From: Roseofilum casamattae BLCC-M143
GTDB taxonomy: Bacteria > Cyanobacteriota > Cyanobacteriia > Cyanobacteriales > Desertifilaceae
Direction of reading: 5' to 3'
Assembly (NCBI RefSeq): GCF_030068455.1
Contig: NZ_JAQOSQ010000003.1
Location: 186,001-250,000, forward strand
Length of the DNA: 64,000 nt
Shown one piece after another: positions 41,755 through 50,250 of the stretch; position 1 is the stretch's first letter; every line of letters begins with the position of its first letter. The translations under genes were made by a program, and so were the position numbers. The notes beneath the pieces were generated by a model. It had not been told where the DNA came from, searched no databases, and worked only from the letters and a program-made list of their open reading frames with translations.

Positions 41755-41770
41755 TACCGAACGACCGGTA
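41755..41770. promoter_or_regulatory. TetR operator-like palindrome 2
   Basis: TACCGAACGACCGGTA carries the same core ACCGAACGAYCGGT as site 1 and lies 35 bp before the tetR ATG. The two sites together suggest that both divergent promoters are repressed. Confidence 0.6.
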
Positions 41771-41804
41771 CAATGTCAAGAGAGCCAATTTTTCTCTGGG
41801 AACC

Positions 41805-42365
41805 ATGCCGAAAGAAATCTATATCCCTTGCCTGCTCCAACTATTTCGACGCTACGGTTACGATGGCGCAACTCTCAGTCGCATTTCTGAGGCAACGGGG
41901 TTAGGCAAAGCCAGCTTGTACCACCACTTTCCTGGCGGCAAAGAAGAAATGGTAGCAACGGTATTGCAATCTGTAGAACAGTGGCGACTGGAAAATATCG
42001 TGCCTGCTTTGGAAGGAGAAGGGGATGCTATCACTCGACTGCGGCGAATGTGCGATCGCTTCAGCGAACTTTACGAACAAGGCGAGCAACCCTGCTTATC
42101 AGCCATTTTGTTAATGGGTTCGGCGCGCGACGTGTTTCACGACCAAATTCAGGCTGTCTTCTCCGCGTGGCTTACCGCTATCTCGGATCTTCTCGTTGCA
42201 GAGGGAGTTGAAGAGACCTTAGCGCGGCAAAAAGCAGAAGATGTGGCGATCGCCATTCAAGGCTCCTTAATTTTAGCGCAAGCCTTAGACCAACCTGCCA
42301 TCTTCCAGCGAGTCTTGCAAGAACTACCCGAACGTCTTATATCTGAAGGACCTCGCTCCCTATAA
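41805..42365 (+). CDS. TetR-family transcriptional regulator
   Basis: 186 aa. The helix-turn-helix reads YGYDGATLSRISEATGLGKA (20) and SLYHHFPGGKEEM, typical of TetR; the ligand domain follows (CLSAILLMGSARDVFHDQIQ, 20). I chose ATG 41805 (MPKEIYIPCLLQLFRRYGYD); the open frame upstream crosses the operators. It is divergent from the GST-PPOX operon, which it probably represses together with itself until an inducer binds. Confidence 0.9.
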   Translation: MPKEIYIPCLLQLFRRYGYDGATLSRISEATGLGKASLYHHFPGGKEEMVATVLQSVEQWRLENIVPALEGEGDAITRLRRMCDRFSELYEQGEQPCLSAILLMGSARDVFHDQIQAVFSAWLTAISDLLVAEGVEETLARQKAEDVAIAIQGSLILAQALDQPAIFQRVLQELPERLISEGPRSL

Positions 42366-42371
42366 ACCGGG

Positions 42372-42404
42372 AAAAGGCTATCCCGCGATCGCAGGATAGC
42401 CTTT
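42372..42404. terminator. bidirectional terminator between tetR and the RTX gene
   Basis: AAAA-GGCTATCC (42372-42383) and GGATAGCC-TTT (42394-42404) form an 8-bp stem with a HIP1-containing loop, A-run before and T-run after, so it can end transcription from both converging genes. Confidence 0.7.
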
Positions 42405-42432
42405 CACTCAAGTTTTCTAATCAATTAGGAAA

Positions 42433-43419
42433 CTATGCAGTTCCATCAATGAAAGGACCGAAGAAATCAGATCCTAAAGCTTGCTGGCCTGGAGTTAAAG
42501 TAATTACATCAAAGTTGTTGATACCGAGGGTGTAATCTTCGAGAACAGCCAGGGCATGACCGTTGAGGTTATTGAAGATGATTGTATCGTTGGCCGAACC
42601 ACCAGTAATATTCTGACCGGTATCAAATCTCAGGTTCGCATAGACTACTCCACTATCGAGTCCGAGCAAATCTTGCTGAGGATTAAAGTCTTCGATGACA
42701 TCAGCGAAGAAGGGGTTGGTCGGATTGGTTGGAGCAATGCCAGGATCGAAGACTACATTCGTCGTATCGGTAGCGCTCACGTATTGAACTCCAGCCAGAG
42801 GATTGGGTTCGTTGGAACGAATCACGAAGACATCGGAGCCGGCACCACCTTCGAGGGCATCCTGTCCGTAGTCGCCAAACAGCCAGTCATTACCGCCACC
42901 GCCGGAGAGGCCGTCGCCACCTTGTCCGCCTCGGAGAGTATCATTACCAGATTCACCCACGAGACCGTCATCACCGAGGTTGCCCAGCAGTAAGTCTCTT
43001 CCAGAGTAACCCACTAGCCTGTCGTCACCTTGACCGCCAGACAGCTTGTCTTGGTCGTTGCTTCCTAAAAGAACATCATTCCCTGCGTTACCTAAAATGC
43101 GTTGGTTGCCGGTAGAACCAATCACAGTATCGTTGCCTCCGAGGAGCCACAGCCCTCCAGGCGCGCTGATGGAGTTGGGTCCGAGAGCCACGTAGTCATC
43201 CCCAGGTGCTGTAATCCCTGGAGTTACTAAACCAGCAGGGGTCGGGGTGGCAACGATCCGAGTTAAACCGTTAACACCTGCAGTGTCGGTAGTCAGAACG
43301 GTGGGAACGACTGAAGTTGGGAAGGGAGGCACAGGAATCGATCCGGGGATACCTGGCAAAACGGGGGCAGCTACTGTAGCGCCATTGGGAACGGCAATGG
43401 TACCGGGTATAAATACCAT
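42433..43419 (-). CDS. RTX-type calcium-binding repeat protein
   Basis: 328 aa. The Pro/Val-rich N-terminal 90 residues lack a classical signal peptide. The middle (about 90-205) is RTX nonapeptides GGxGxDxLx (GNAGNDVLLGSNDQDKLSGG, 20; GGGGNDWLFGDYGQDALEGG, 20) that bind calcium in a parallel beta roll. The C-terminal part resembles the end of haemolysin-type proteins. Such proteins are usually exported by type I secretion; no exporter is adjacent. ATG 43419 has GAGGAG 9 nt upstream and was preferred to TTG 43425. Confidence 0.87.
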   Translation of the reverse strand: MVFIPGTIAVPNGATVAAPVLPGIPGSIPVPPFPTSVVPTVLTTDTAGVNGLTRIVATPTPAGLVTPGITAPGDDYVALGPNSISAPGGLWLLGGNDTVIGSTGNQRILGNAGNDVLLGSNDQDKLSGGQGDDRLVGYSGRDLLLGNLGDDGLVGESGNDTLRGGQGGDGLSGGGGNDWLFGDYGQDALEGGAGSDVFVIRSNEPNPLAGVQYVSATDTTNVVFDPGIAPTNPTNPFFADVIEDFNPQQDLLGLDSGVVYANLRFDTGQNITGGSANDTIIFNNLNGHALAVLEDYTLGINNFDVITLTPGQQALGSDFFGPFIDGTA

Positions 43420-43651
43420 AATCAATCACTCCTCACTCTAAATGGCTATGGTTATGGCGTACGCCTAGAAGATTATAGCAGCAGTCTCCCAGATGTGCGT
43501 TAATCCCTGCAGGCAATCTCTCAAATTACTTCTAGGCCGCCAACAAATTCGGGACAAACAATGTTAAGGGAACTGGGAATTGCGATCGCTGGCAGCATTA
43601 TAGCCTGGTGAGAGCCGATCGTGAATATATAGGTAATAGATGTTCATTAAC

Positions 43652-44041
43652 TCAGGCCAGAGTTTCCGGACAATAACCCAATCCCATCACAAATTGTTTG
43701 CGAAATGTTTCAACTTCGAGTCGGCTGGGTTTGCCATGGGAAACGACAGCCACTTGGTAGCGACGCATAACATTCGTTGGCGATTGACCGGTCTCTAAAC
43801 TCCATAGGGCCATTTGCACTCGAATTTCGGGTTGGCGAGTAAAGCCTAATTCATCCAGCAAAGCTTTTAAGTCTCTAGCATCGTGCTCGTTAGGTTCTCC
43901 TGCGAGTTTCACTCGGATGGCCCAACCATCGATTTGATGGATTGCGGTGACAAATTCGATGTTGAACCGGGAGGATTCATTGAGACATTCAATGAGCCGC
44001 AGGGTTAAGCTAGCATTGGCGAAGTGATAAATATATTCCAT
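43652..44041 (-). CDS. hypothetical protein
   Basis: 129 aa, alpha/beta, no recognised motif. It contains YIYHFANASLTLRLIECLNE (20), EPNEHDARDLKALLDELGF and a C-terminal RLEVETFRKQFVMGLGYC. No signal peptide or membrane helix. Orientation matches the 57-aa gene upstream. Codon use looks like that of true genes in the window. Confidence 0.6.
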   Translation of the reverse strand: MEYIYHFANASLTLRLIECLNESSRFNIEFVTAIHQIDGWAIRVKLAGEPNEHDARDLKALLDELGFTRQPEIRVQMALWSLETGQSPTNVMRRYQVAVVSHGKPSRLEVETFRKQFVMGLGYCPETLA

Positions 44042-44181
44042 AGTTTGCTCCCTGGCAACCGGTACGCGTTCTATGGCTTTATTGTCTCGGTTTATCTGGA
44101 AGTCTGAATAGGGGAAACTTCCCCGATCTTGGATGGGTAGATTCCCCCAATTTTGGGGTAGGGATTTTGGGTGGGTTCTGA

Positions 44182-44244
44182 GAAACCGGATTTCTGACTT
44201 CCTCTCAAGGGAGAAGTCTCATCAGTTGGAGAAAACCGGTTTCT
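44182..44244. repeat. two AGAAACCGG-ATTTCT-type palindromes
   Basis: AGAAACCGGATTTCT (44182-44196) and AGAAAACCGGTTTCT (44230-44244) flank a short inverted arm pair (CTCTCAAGGGAGAAG). The same motif recurs at 63971-63985 and as split arms at 54464-54540, so it is a small dispersed repeat. Confidence 0.55.
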
Positions 44245-44265
44245 AGCCTCATAATTAAATTCTCG

Positions 44266-44439
44266 CTAGTCTTGTGCGCTCCCATCTTTATTCAGACAAT
44301 CCTCTTTTTGCACGTGTTTGCAGACTCGCTGCCACAGAATTTCGCGCGTTCCTGGTTTCCCATAGGCAAAGAGAACCCGATCGCCTCCCAGCATTTTCTC
44401 AATTTTCACGCCACACACGCCACACACTTCTATGCTCAT
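44266..44439 (-). CDS. 57-aa CxxC small protein
   Basis: A small reading frame starting at ATG 44439 with AAGGA 8 nt upstream. The protein begins MSIEVCGVCGVKIEKMLGGD (20) and continues RVLFAYGKPGTREILWQRVC (20). Four cysteines (C6, C9, C40, C48), two as CxxC, suggest metal binding. The composition, ribosome site and compact fold-like sequence support a real gene; function unknown. Confidence 0.62.
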   Translation of the reverse strand: MSIEVCGVCGVKIEKMLGGDRVLFAYGKPGTREILWQRVCKHVQKEDCLNKDGSAQD

Positions 44440-44535
44440 CGTCTCATTCCTTAAAGAAAGTTAACAATTTGGCATAGTATAGCCTATCTTTTCGCGACAA
44501 TCGGCCAATTGTTCTAAGTCTCAGCGCGATCGCAT

Positions 44536-45609
44536 TCAGACTAATTCAATTTGACAATCATCTCCAATCATGAATCGTAGAGCCGTCGGGCGACGGGGAG
44601 CCATCTTTAATGTTGCCCGCCGTCCGACAACGCTATCGACTATGCGTTGCTGAATGTGCTCGATCGTTGCTCCGCCTAAAATCACGCTATGTTCGATATC
44701 CACTTCGATCGAGGTTGTACCGCTAGCAATGCTAGTGTAAGGACCGATAAAACTATTTTCGATATGACAGTTTTCGCCGATGGCCACCGGCCCGCGAATG
44801 GTACTATTAATTACCGTGGTTCCCGTGCCAATTTGCACGCGACCGATGGCCTGACTTTCCTCGTCTAAATTGCCTTTGAGTTCCGACTGCAAGCGGGTAT
44901 CGAGAATAATTCGATTGGCTTCTAATAAATCGTCTTTTTTACCGGTATCCAACCACCATCCTTCAATCTGACAAGCCTCCACGGCTTTTTTCCGATCGAT
45001 TAGCTCTTGAATGGCATCGGTAATTTCCAGCTCTCCCCGTGCCGAGGGTTGAATACTAGCGATCGCATCGTGAATGGCATTGGAGAAAAAATAAACGCCA
45101 ACCAATGCTAAATTCGAGGGCGGATCTTTCGGCTTTTCGATTAACTGCAAGACCCGACCGCGATCGTCAACTTTGGCGACTCCAAACGCGCTGGGATTGG
45201 GGACAGAGCGCAGCAAAATCACGCTATCTAGGCTATTTTGTTCAAATTGGTTTAAAAATGGGGTCAGGTCGCTTTGAATTAGGTTATCGCCCAAATACAT
45301 GACAAACGGGTCGTCCCCTAAAAAGGGTCGAGCAATTTTCACGGCATGAGCCAAACCTGCTGGTTTATCTTGCAAAATGTAGGTAATTTTCGCGCCAAAG
45401 CGTTCTCCATCACCTGTCGTTGCTTTGACTTCTTCTCCGGTTTCCGGGCTGATGATAATGCCAAGATCGGTAACACCAGCCGCCACAATTCCTTCAATGC
45501 CGTACCATAAAATTGGCTTATTCGCAACTGGAACCAATTGTTTGGCTCCCGTATAAGTAATCGGTCGCAAGCGAGTGCCTTTTCCACCCGAGAGAATCAG
45601 TCCTTTCAT
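44536..45609 (-). CDS. glucose-1-phosphate thymidylyltransferase, long form
   Basis: 357 aa nucleotidyltransferase making dTDP-glucose (or a related sugar nucleotide). The N-terminal signature is MKGLILSGGKGTRLRPITYT (20) with KQLVPVANKP; the catalytic and sugar-binding parts include MYLGDNLIQ and EGWWLDTGKKDDLLEANRII (20). The C-terminal 110 residues are a left-handed beta-helix (VAIGENCHIENSFIGPYTSI, 20), which marks the long RmlA subfamily. It supplies activated sugars for surface polysaccharides. No other rml genes are adjacent. Confidence 0.9.
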   Translation of the reverse strand: MKGLILSGGKGTRLRPITYTGAKQLVPVANKPILWYGIEGIVAAGVTDLGIIISPETGEEVKATTGDGERFGAKITYILQDKPAGLAHAVKIARPFLGDDPFVMYLGDNLIQSDLTPFLNQFEQNSLDSVILLRSVPNPSAFGVAKVDDRGRVLQLIEKPKDPPSNLALVGVYFFSNAIHDAIASIQPSARGELEITDAIQELIDRKKAVEACQIEGWWLDTGKKDDLLEANRIILDTRLQSELKGNLDEESQAIGRVQIGTGTTVINSTIRGPVAIGENCHIENSFIGPYTSIASGTTSIEVDIEHSVILGGATIEHIQQRIVDSVVGRRATLKMAPRRPTALRFMIGDDCQIELV

Positions 45610-45758
45610 AGTTAATTGTCAATCGTTCTAGCTACAGGGTATCTGCAAATCTGGGTTTTACCAAGAGCAGATTGCTCCGCGAACTCTCTCCTGTGCCATC
45701 CCCTTCGATTGTCGATTAAACTTTAAACCATACACCTTCTCTCACCAGCACTGAGTTC

Positions 45759-48700
45759 ATGTACGTTTATCGCACGGCGCAATTCAATCGCAAGATCGAG
45801 AAACACTCTCTTGAGGTTCCCCTATCCCGCTTCTGCGATAAAATGAGCCGCCGCAGCATTGAGGAAGTCAGAGCACTGTTCAAAAGTAATAGACTCGGTC
45901 CCTATCTGAAAAAGCGACTGAACGATCGCAATATTCGCGCGATCGCTCAAATTGTTCCAGTTACCACAGCAGAAGACGAAGAAAATTCCTCAGTGCTGGT
46001 GTTCTTCGACCTTTTTATTCGCGGAACTGGCGAGTATGAAGATTTCATTCCGGAAGCCACTGCATCGAGTCCCGGCTACATTGACCCGCAAATTCCGCTA
46101 GCTGAAGTCCAGCGCTGGTTTCGAGAACAACACGATCGCGATCGCCAGCCAACTCCTCGTCCGCGTTTGACTCAATCTCCCGGCCTGCTTCCCTGGTTAA
46201 ATTTACCCGACTGGAATGGAGACCGGGAAGCCGTTTATGAAAGCGAGATTTGGAAACCGCAGTTACAAAGGCCAGAGATGCGATCGCGAGTGGGTAAATA
46301 TCACCAGCTTGTCGATCGGTTATCCTGCGGCCCGCAACCGACAGAACGCCAAACTCAGTGGTCGGGAGTTTTATTATACGGAGAAGACCATTGTTATATT
46401 CTCTTCAGTCGCATTACCTTAGCCAGCGCTCCGACCCCCATTCTCTTTTTGCTCTATCCCTTTGCTCGCGAGCCATCAGCGGCAGAAATTAACGAAATAG
46501 GCGATCGCACCCATCTGTATAACTCGAGCAAAAACCATCTAGAACATCCCACCAGTCTCAATCAGATTAAGACCTTCTCGCGCCACTACTATCCCCTACT
46601 CCTCTTAGCAGAAGACAACTGGTTAATTCGTGACAGCCCCCATAAAAGCAATCTCCCTCTCTCCGACGAAGAAGAATCGCTCTTAAAATCGGTTTCTACT
46701 CCCGATACTCCGTCTTTTCCCTTATTCTTGAACGGGCAAGCTGGCAGTGGAAAATCCACTCTTTTGTTCTATTTATTTTCCGATTATTGCTATCGCAAAT
46801 ACTATAATATCACCGGAGAAGAACTACAGGGAAATCCGATTTTTCTCACCTACAGCCAGCGCTTGCTCGATGTCGCTAAAGATGAAGTCAAGCATCTGCT
46901 CAAATTCCACCATCACTACATCTCGCTCTTGCCTCCCGGAACCACAATCCCTGCTATTAATGAGTTTTTTAAACCCTTTCAAACCTTTCTCCTCAATCAG
47001 TTGCCTCCTGAAGCGAGAGAACATTTTGGATTAGATAAATATATTTCCTTTCATCACTTTAAACGGCTCTACAAAGAAGAATGTACTCTACCTATCGCCA
47101 AATCTTATTCTCCCGAACGCTGTTGGCACGCCATCCGTACCTTTATTAAAGGATACCAGTTGGCAGAAATGACCGTGGCAGACTATGAAGACAAAGTTCG
47201 CCAGAAAGAGAAAACTATTTCCGCGCGCGAGTTTCAAGCTATATACTCGATCTGGGAAAACTGGTATCAGAAAATCGCGCAAGAACGGGGCTATTGGGAC
47301 GACCAAGATTTAATTAAAACCATCTTGCAGCTCGATATAGATTTAGCTCGGTATACGGCAATCTTTTGCGACGAATCCCAAGACTTTACCCATCTAGAAT
47401 TGCAGCTTATCCTGAGGTTGTCGGTATTCTCAAAATACGACCTCGGCTATCATCCGCTGAAAAATTTACCTTTTGTCTTTGCTGGCGACCCCTTTCAAAC
47501 TCTGAATCCTACTGGGTTTCGTTGGGAAAGCTTTAAAGCGGCATTTTATCAAGAAGTCATTGAAAAGCTCGATCCGAAACGGCAGTTGAAACTGGAAATG
47601 AATTTTCAGGATCTCGAATGCAATTATCGTTCTTATTCTCCAATTGTCAAATTTAATAACTTAATTCAGTTCTGGCGCTATGTTTTATTTAAACATCATA
47701 ATTTGAAGGCACAGAGAGTCTGGAAGCAGGGCAATGTTCTCCCAGAGAAATTCATTCTCGATGATAATTTATCTGCCGAAACTCTACAAGAATATATTCG
47801 GAATACAATTATTATCGTGCCTTGTGAAGAAGGGGAAGAGCGGGATTATGTGAAACGAGATAATGTGTTATCTCGAGTGCTGGAACCATCGGTGGCAGGA
47901 GAACCTCCGAAAAATGTTCTGAGCGCGATCGCGGCAAAAGGTTTGGAGTTTAAGCGAGTCGTGTTGTATAAATTTGGCGAAGCCTGCGATCGCCAATTAT
48001 GGAAGTTATTAGAGACCGAAACATCCGAGCCGACGGTGGAAATTGAATATTTCTTTAATAAACTCTATGTTGCTTCCAGTCGCGCGATCGAACGCTTGTT
48101 TATTGTCGATACTCCATTGGGTAACGAACAACTCTGGAATCGCATCAGCAATCCGGAACGAGTACAATCAGTTTGGCATCGATTGAAACAGGCACAAGAA
48201 TGGGAAAATCGACTGCAATATTTACATGTTGGAACGGATGAAAGTGCAAAAAAAATTGAAGAAGACGATCTTTATTCGATCGCGCGACAGTTCGAGCATA
48301 ATGGACTGAATTCATCAGATCCCAGTTCCATGCGGCAAGCGAAACAATATTACGAAGAAATTGGTGACTTTAAGCAAGCCCATTGGTGCGAAGCTTGGGC
48401 GCTGCAATTTAATGGAAAATATGCAAAAGCAGGTTTGGAATTTTTGCAACTGGGCAAAGCCGAACAAGCGTGGGATTGTTTTTGGGAAGGATTGTGCTGG
48501 CAACAGTTGCATCAATGGTATAACGAAGTATCTGATAACCCCAAACTTCGCGATCGCCACGCCCTGGAAGCGCCCCTGGTGGACTTTATGGCGGCAGAAA
48601 CCCCGAACGAGATCGATCGGTTGGTCACCTTAACCGAAGAACTGCAAGTTTATCAAAAACGACAAAATCTCAGTCAATATTGTTTTTTGCCGCAATGGAA

Positions 48701-50147
48701 AGCAGCAGCGAACGCTTATCGACAACAGATCGAAACGATCGCAGAAGAAGCTGAGTTATCTCCCTCAATTTGGCAAAGCATGGGGCAAGTTTTACAACGG
48801 CTATCGGAGGCGGGTTATGGGGACATGCTATCTTGCGCTGGTGTCTGTTTTTATCGAGGACAGAACTATCAAAATGCGGTGAACTGTTTTACGCGAGCGG
48901 ATGATATGAAGCGGCGAGAATATTATCTGGCGCAAACAGAAACTATTGGATTGCCGGAAGGCTTAGAATATCTGAAGCTGGCTGGAGAACTGCCGAATGG
49001 CGCTCGCGGTGCTGACGAGTTAATTTATACCGCTTGGGAAACGGCTGGCTCGGCTTATACGGCAGAATGGTTGGACTATATTGCCCCAATTTTAGAACGG
49101 CGCCAGGATTACGAGCGGGCATTCCGCGCTTATTTGCACCAGCAGAAGTTTGAGGCTCTGCCCGCTTGTTTTGAGGCGATCGACGATACCTCGCCATCGC
49201 TGGAACTACTGCGGTTGTGGTTAACAGCTCTCGTCGAAGCCGAACAGTGGATCGAACTGTTACAATGCTTCGATCGCTATCGCCAAAAACAATTAAATAA
49301 TATTACGGAGAAAACAGAGGTGGTAGCGGATATTATTTACCAACTAGCTCATTCCCCTCTGCGCCACGATCGCCTCTCGAAAACCGAGCGACAGCGCTAC
49401 GAATCCTTCATAGAAGAACATTTCCTCGCGCAACCCAACTGGGAAACCTACCTGTTGATGGAGCATGTGGGTATTGCTCTGGAAAAAATTGGCGGTTGGG
49501 GAGCGACCCTGAAATTTTATCAGCCCTTTTGCGATAGCGATCGTCCCGACAGCCAGCGTATTTTTGCTCGCACTCGCTGGTTAGCGACGAAGAAAAAACA
49601 AGAAAATGCCTTCAATACCAAAGGCAATACGAAAAAGTTAATCGCCATTCAACAAGAACTCTCGCGCAAGCAACAACAGTGGAATCTGAAGCTAGATGCG
49701 ATCGCCATTCATCCCCCCGCCGCACCAAAAGAGCGCCCCTCGCCCAAACCATCGCCGCAAAGGGAAGTCGCCATCGCCGCAGCTCCTACCGTTACCCTAT
49801 CTTCAGAAGCGCAAGATCGCGCCGTACGCATTCAAGGACTGCCAGAAGGGGTTGAAGTCAAAACCATTAGTTTTGGCGTGCAGTGGTTTTCCTGGAAGCA
49901 TTTAGTCGTGAAAATCAATGCTCGAGCCAAACAAGTCCTGATTGCCGATATCCTTACCGGCGATCGCCTGCGCATCGATCTGAGCACCGCTACCATCGCC
50001 TACAAAACCTTCTCCATCCAAGGCAGCCTCACCGAACCGCTGAGTTTCAGCAGCTCCGACAGTCGCTATCGCGGACGCTTGCAACCCGGCGATCCTCCTT
50101 CTGTGCACCTAAGTCTCGACGACCGAGAAATTGCCCTCAAATTTTGA
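45759..50147 (+). CDS. giant SF1 helicase/ATPase-TPR protein with RelE-like N-terminus
   Basis: 1462 aa. Residues 1-110 (MYVYRTAQFNRKIEKHSLEV, then FFDLFIRGTGEYEDF) resemble a RelE/ParE-type fold. A UvrD-like SF1 motor follows: Walker A GQAGSGKS (326-333), Walker B DESQDF (538-543), GDPFQTLNP, AAKGLEFKRVVLYKFGEA and YVASSRA (770-776). Residues about 830-1290 are alpha-helical TPR-like repeats; the last 85 are a beta-rich domain. The arrangement recalls TRANK1-type helicases. The substrate is unknown; roles in RNA surveillance or defence are speculation. All helicase motifs look intact. ftsH starts 103 nt downstream. Confidence 0.8.
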   Translation: MYVYRTAQFNRKIEKHSLEVPLSRFCDKMSRRSIEEVRALFKSNRLGPYLKKRLNDRNIRAIAQIVPVTTAEDEENSSVLVFFDLFIRGTGEYEDFIPEATASSPGYIDPQIPLAEVQRWFREQHDRDRQPTPRPRLTQSPGLLPWLNLPDWNGDREAVYESEIWKPQLQRPEMRSRVGKYHQLVDRLSCGPQPTERQTQWSGVLLYGEDHCYILFSRITLASAPTPILFLLYPFAREPSAAEINEIGDRTHLYNSSKNHLEHPTSLNQIKTFSRHYYPLLLLAEDNWLIRDSPHKSNLPLSDEEESLLKSVSTPDTPSFPLFLNGQAGSGKSTLLFYLFSDYCYRKYYNITGEELQGNPIFLTYSQRLLDVAKDEVKHLLKFHHHYISLLPPGTTIPAINEFFKPFQTFLLNQLPPEAREHFGLDKYISFHHFKRLYKEECTLPIAKSYSPERCWHAIRTFIKGYQLAEMTVADYEDKVRQKEKTISAREFQAIYSIWENWYQKIAQERGYWDDQDLIKTILQLDIDLARYTAIFCDESQDFTHLELQLILRLSVFSKYDLGYHPLKNLPFVFAGDPFQTLNPTGFRWESFKAAFYQEVIEKLDPKRQLKLEMNFQDLECNYRSYSPIVKFNNLIQFWRYVLFKHHNLKAQRVWKQGNVLPEKFILDDNLSAETLQEYIRNTIIIVPCEEGEERDYVKRDNVLSRVLEPSVAGEPPKNVLSAIAAKGLEFKRVVLYKFGEACDRQLWKLLETETSEPTVEIEYFFNKLYVASSRAIERLFIVDTPLGNEQLWNRISNPERVQSVWHRLKQAQEWENRLQYLHVGTDESAKKIEEDDLYSIARQFEHNGLNSSDPSSMRQAKQYYEEIGDFKQAHWCEAWALQFNGKYAKAGLEFLQLGKAEQAWDCFWEGLCWQQLHQWYNEVSDNPKLRDRHALEAPLVDFMAAETPNEIDRLVTLTEELQVYQKRQNLSQYCFLPQWKAAANAYRQQIETIAEEAELSPSIWQSMGQVLQRLSEAGYGDMLSCAGVCFYRGQNYQNAVNCFTRADDMKRREYYLAQTETIGLPEGLEYLKLAGELPNGARGADELIYTAWETAGSAYTAEWLDYIAPILERRQDYERAFRAYLHQQKFEALPACFEAIDDTSPSLELLRLWLTALVEAEQWIELLQCFDRYRQKQLNNITEKTEVVADIIYQLAHSPLRHDRLSKTERQRYESFIEEHFLAQPNWETYLLMEHVGIALEKIGGWGATLKFYQPFCDSDRPDSQRIFARTRWLATKKKQENAFNTKGNTKKLIAIQQELSRKQQQWNLKLDAIAIHPPAAPKERPSPKPSPQREVAIAAAPTVTLSSEAQDRAVRIQGLPEGVEVKTISFGVQWFSWKHLVVKINARAKQVLIADILTGDRLRIDLSTATIAYKTFSIQGSLTEPLSFSSSDSRYRGRLQPGDPPSVHLSLDDREIALKF

Positions 50148-50250
50148 TTCCTGAGATTGTCCGCCACCAATTCGTAATATTTGTTAATATAAGATTAATA
50201 AAAAAACCAAGTCCTTATATTCCAAGATCGAACAGGAGGAGCAAACCGGC

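Noticed and set aside
42556-42993. 145-codon plus-strand frame opposite the RTX gene
   Set aside because: It is the shadow of Gly/Asp repeats on the other strand; the minus-strand frame has clear RTX motifs and a ribosome site.
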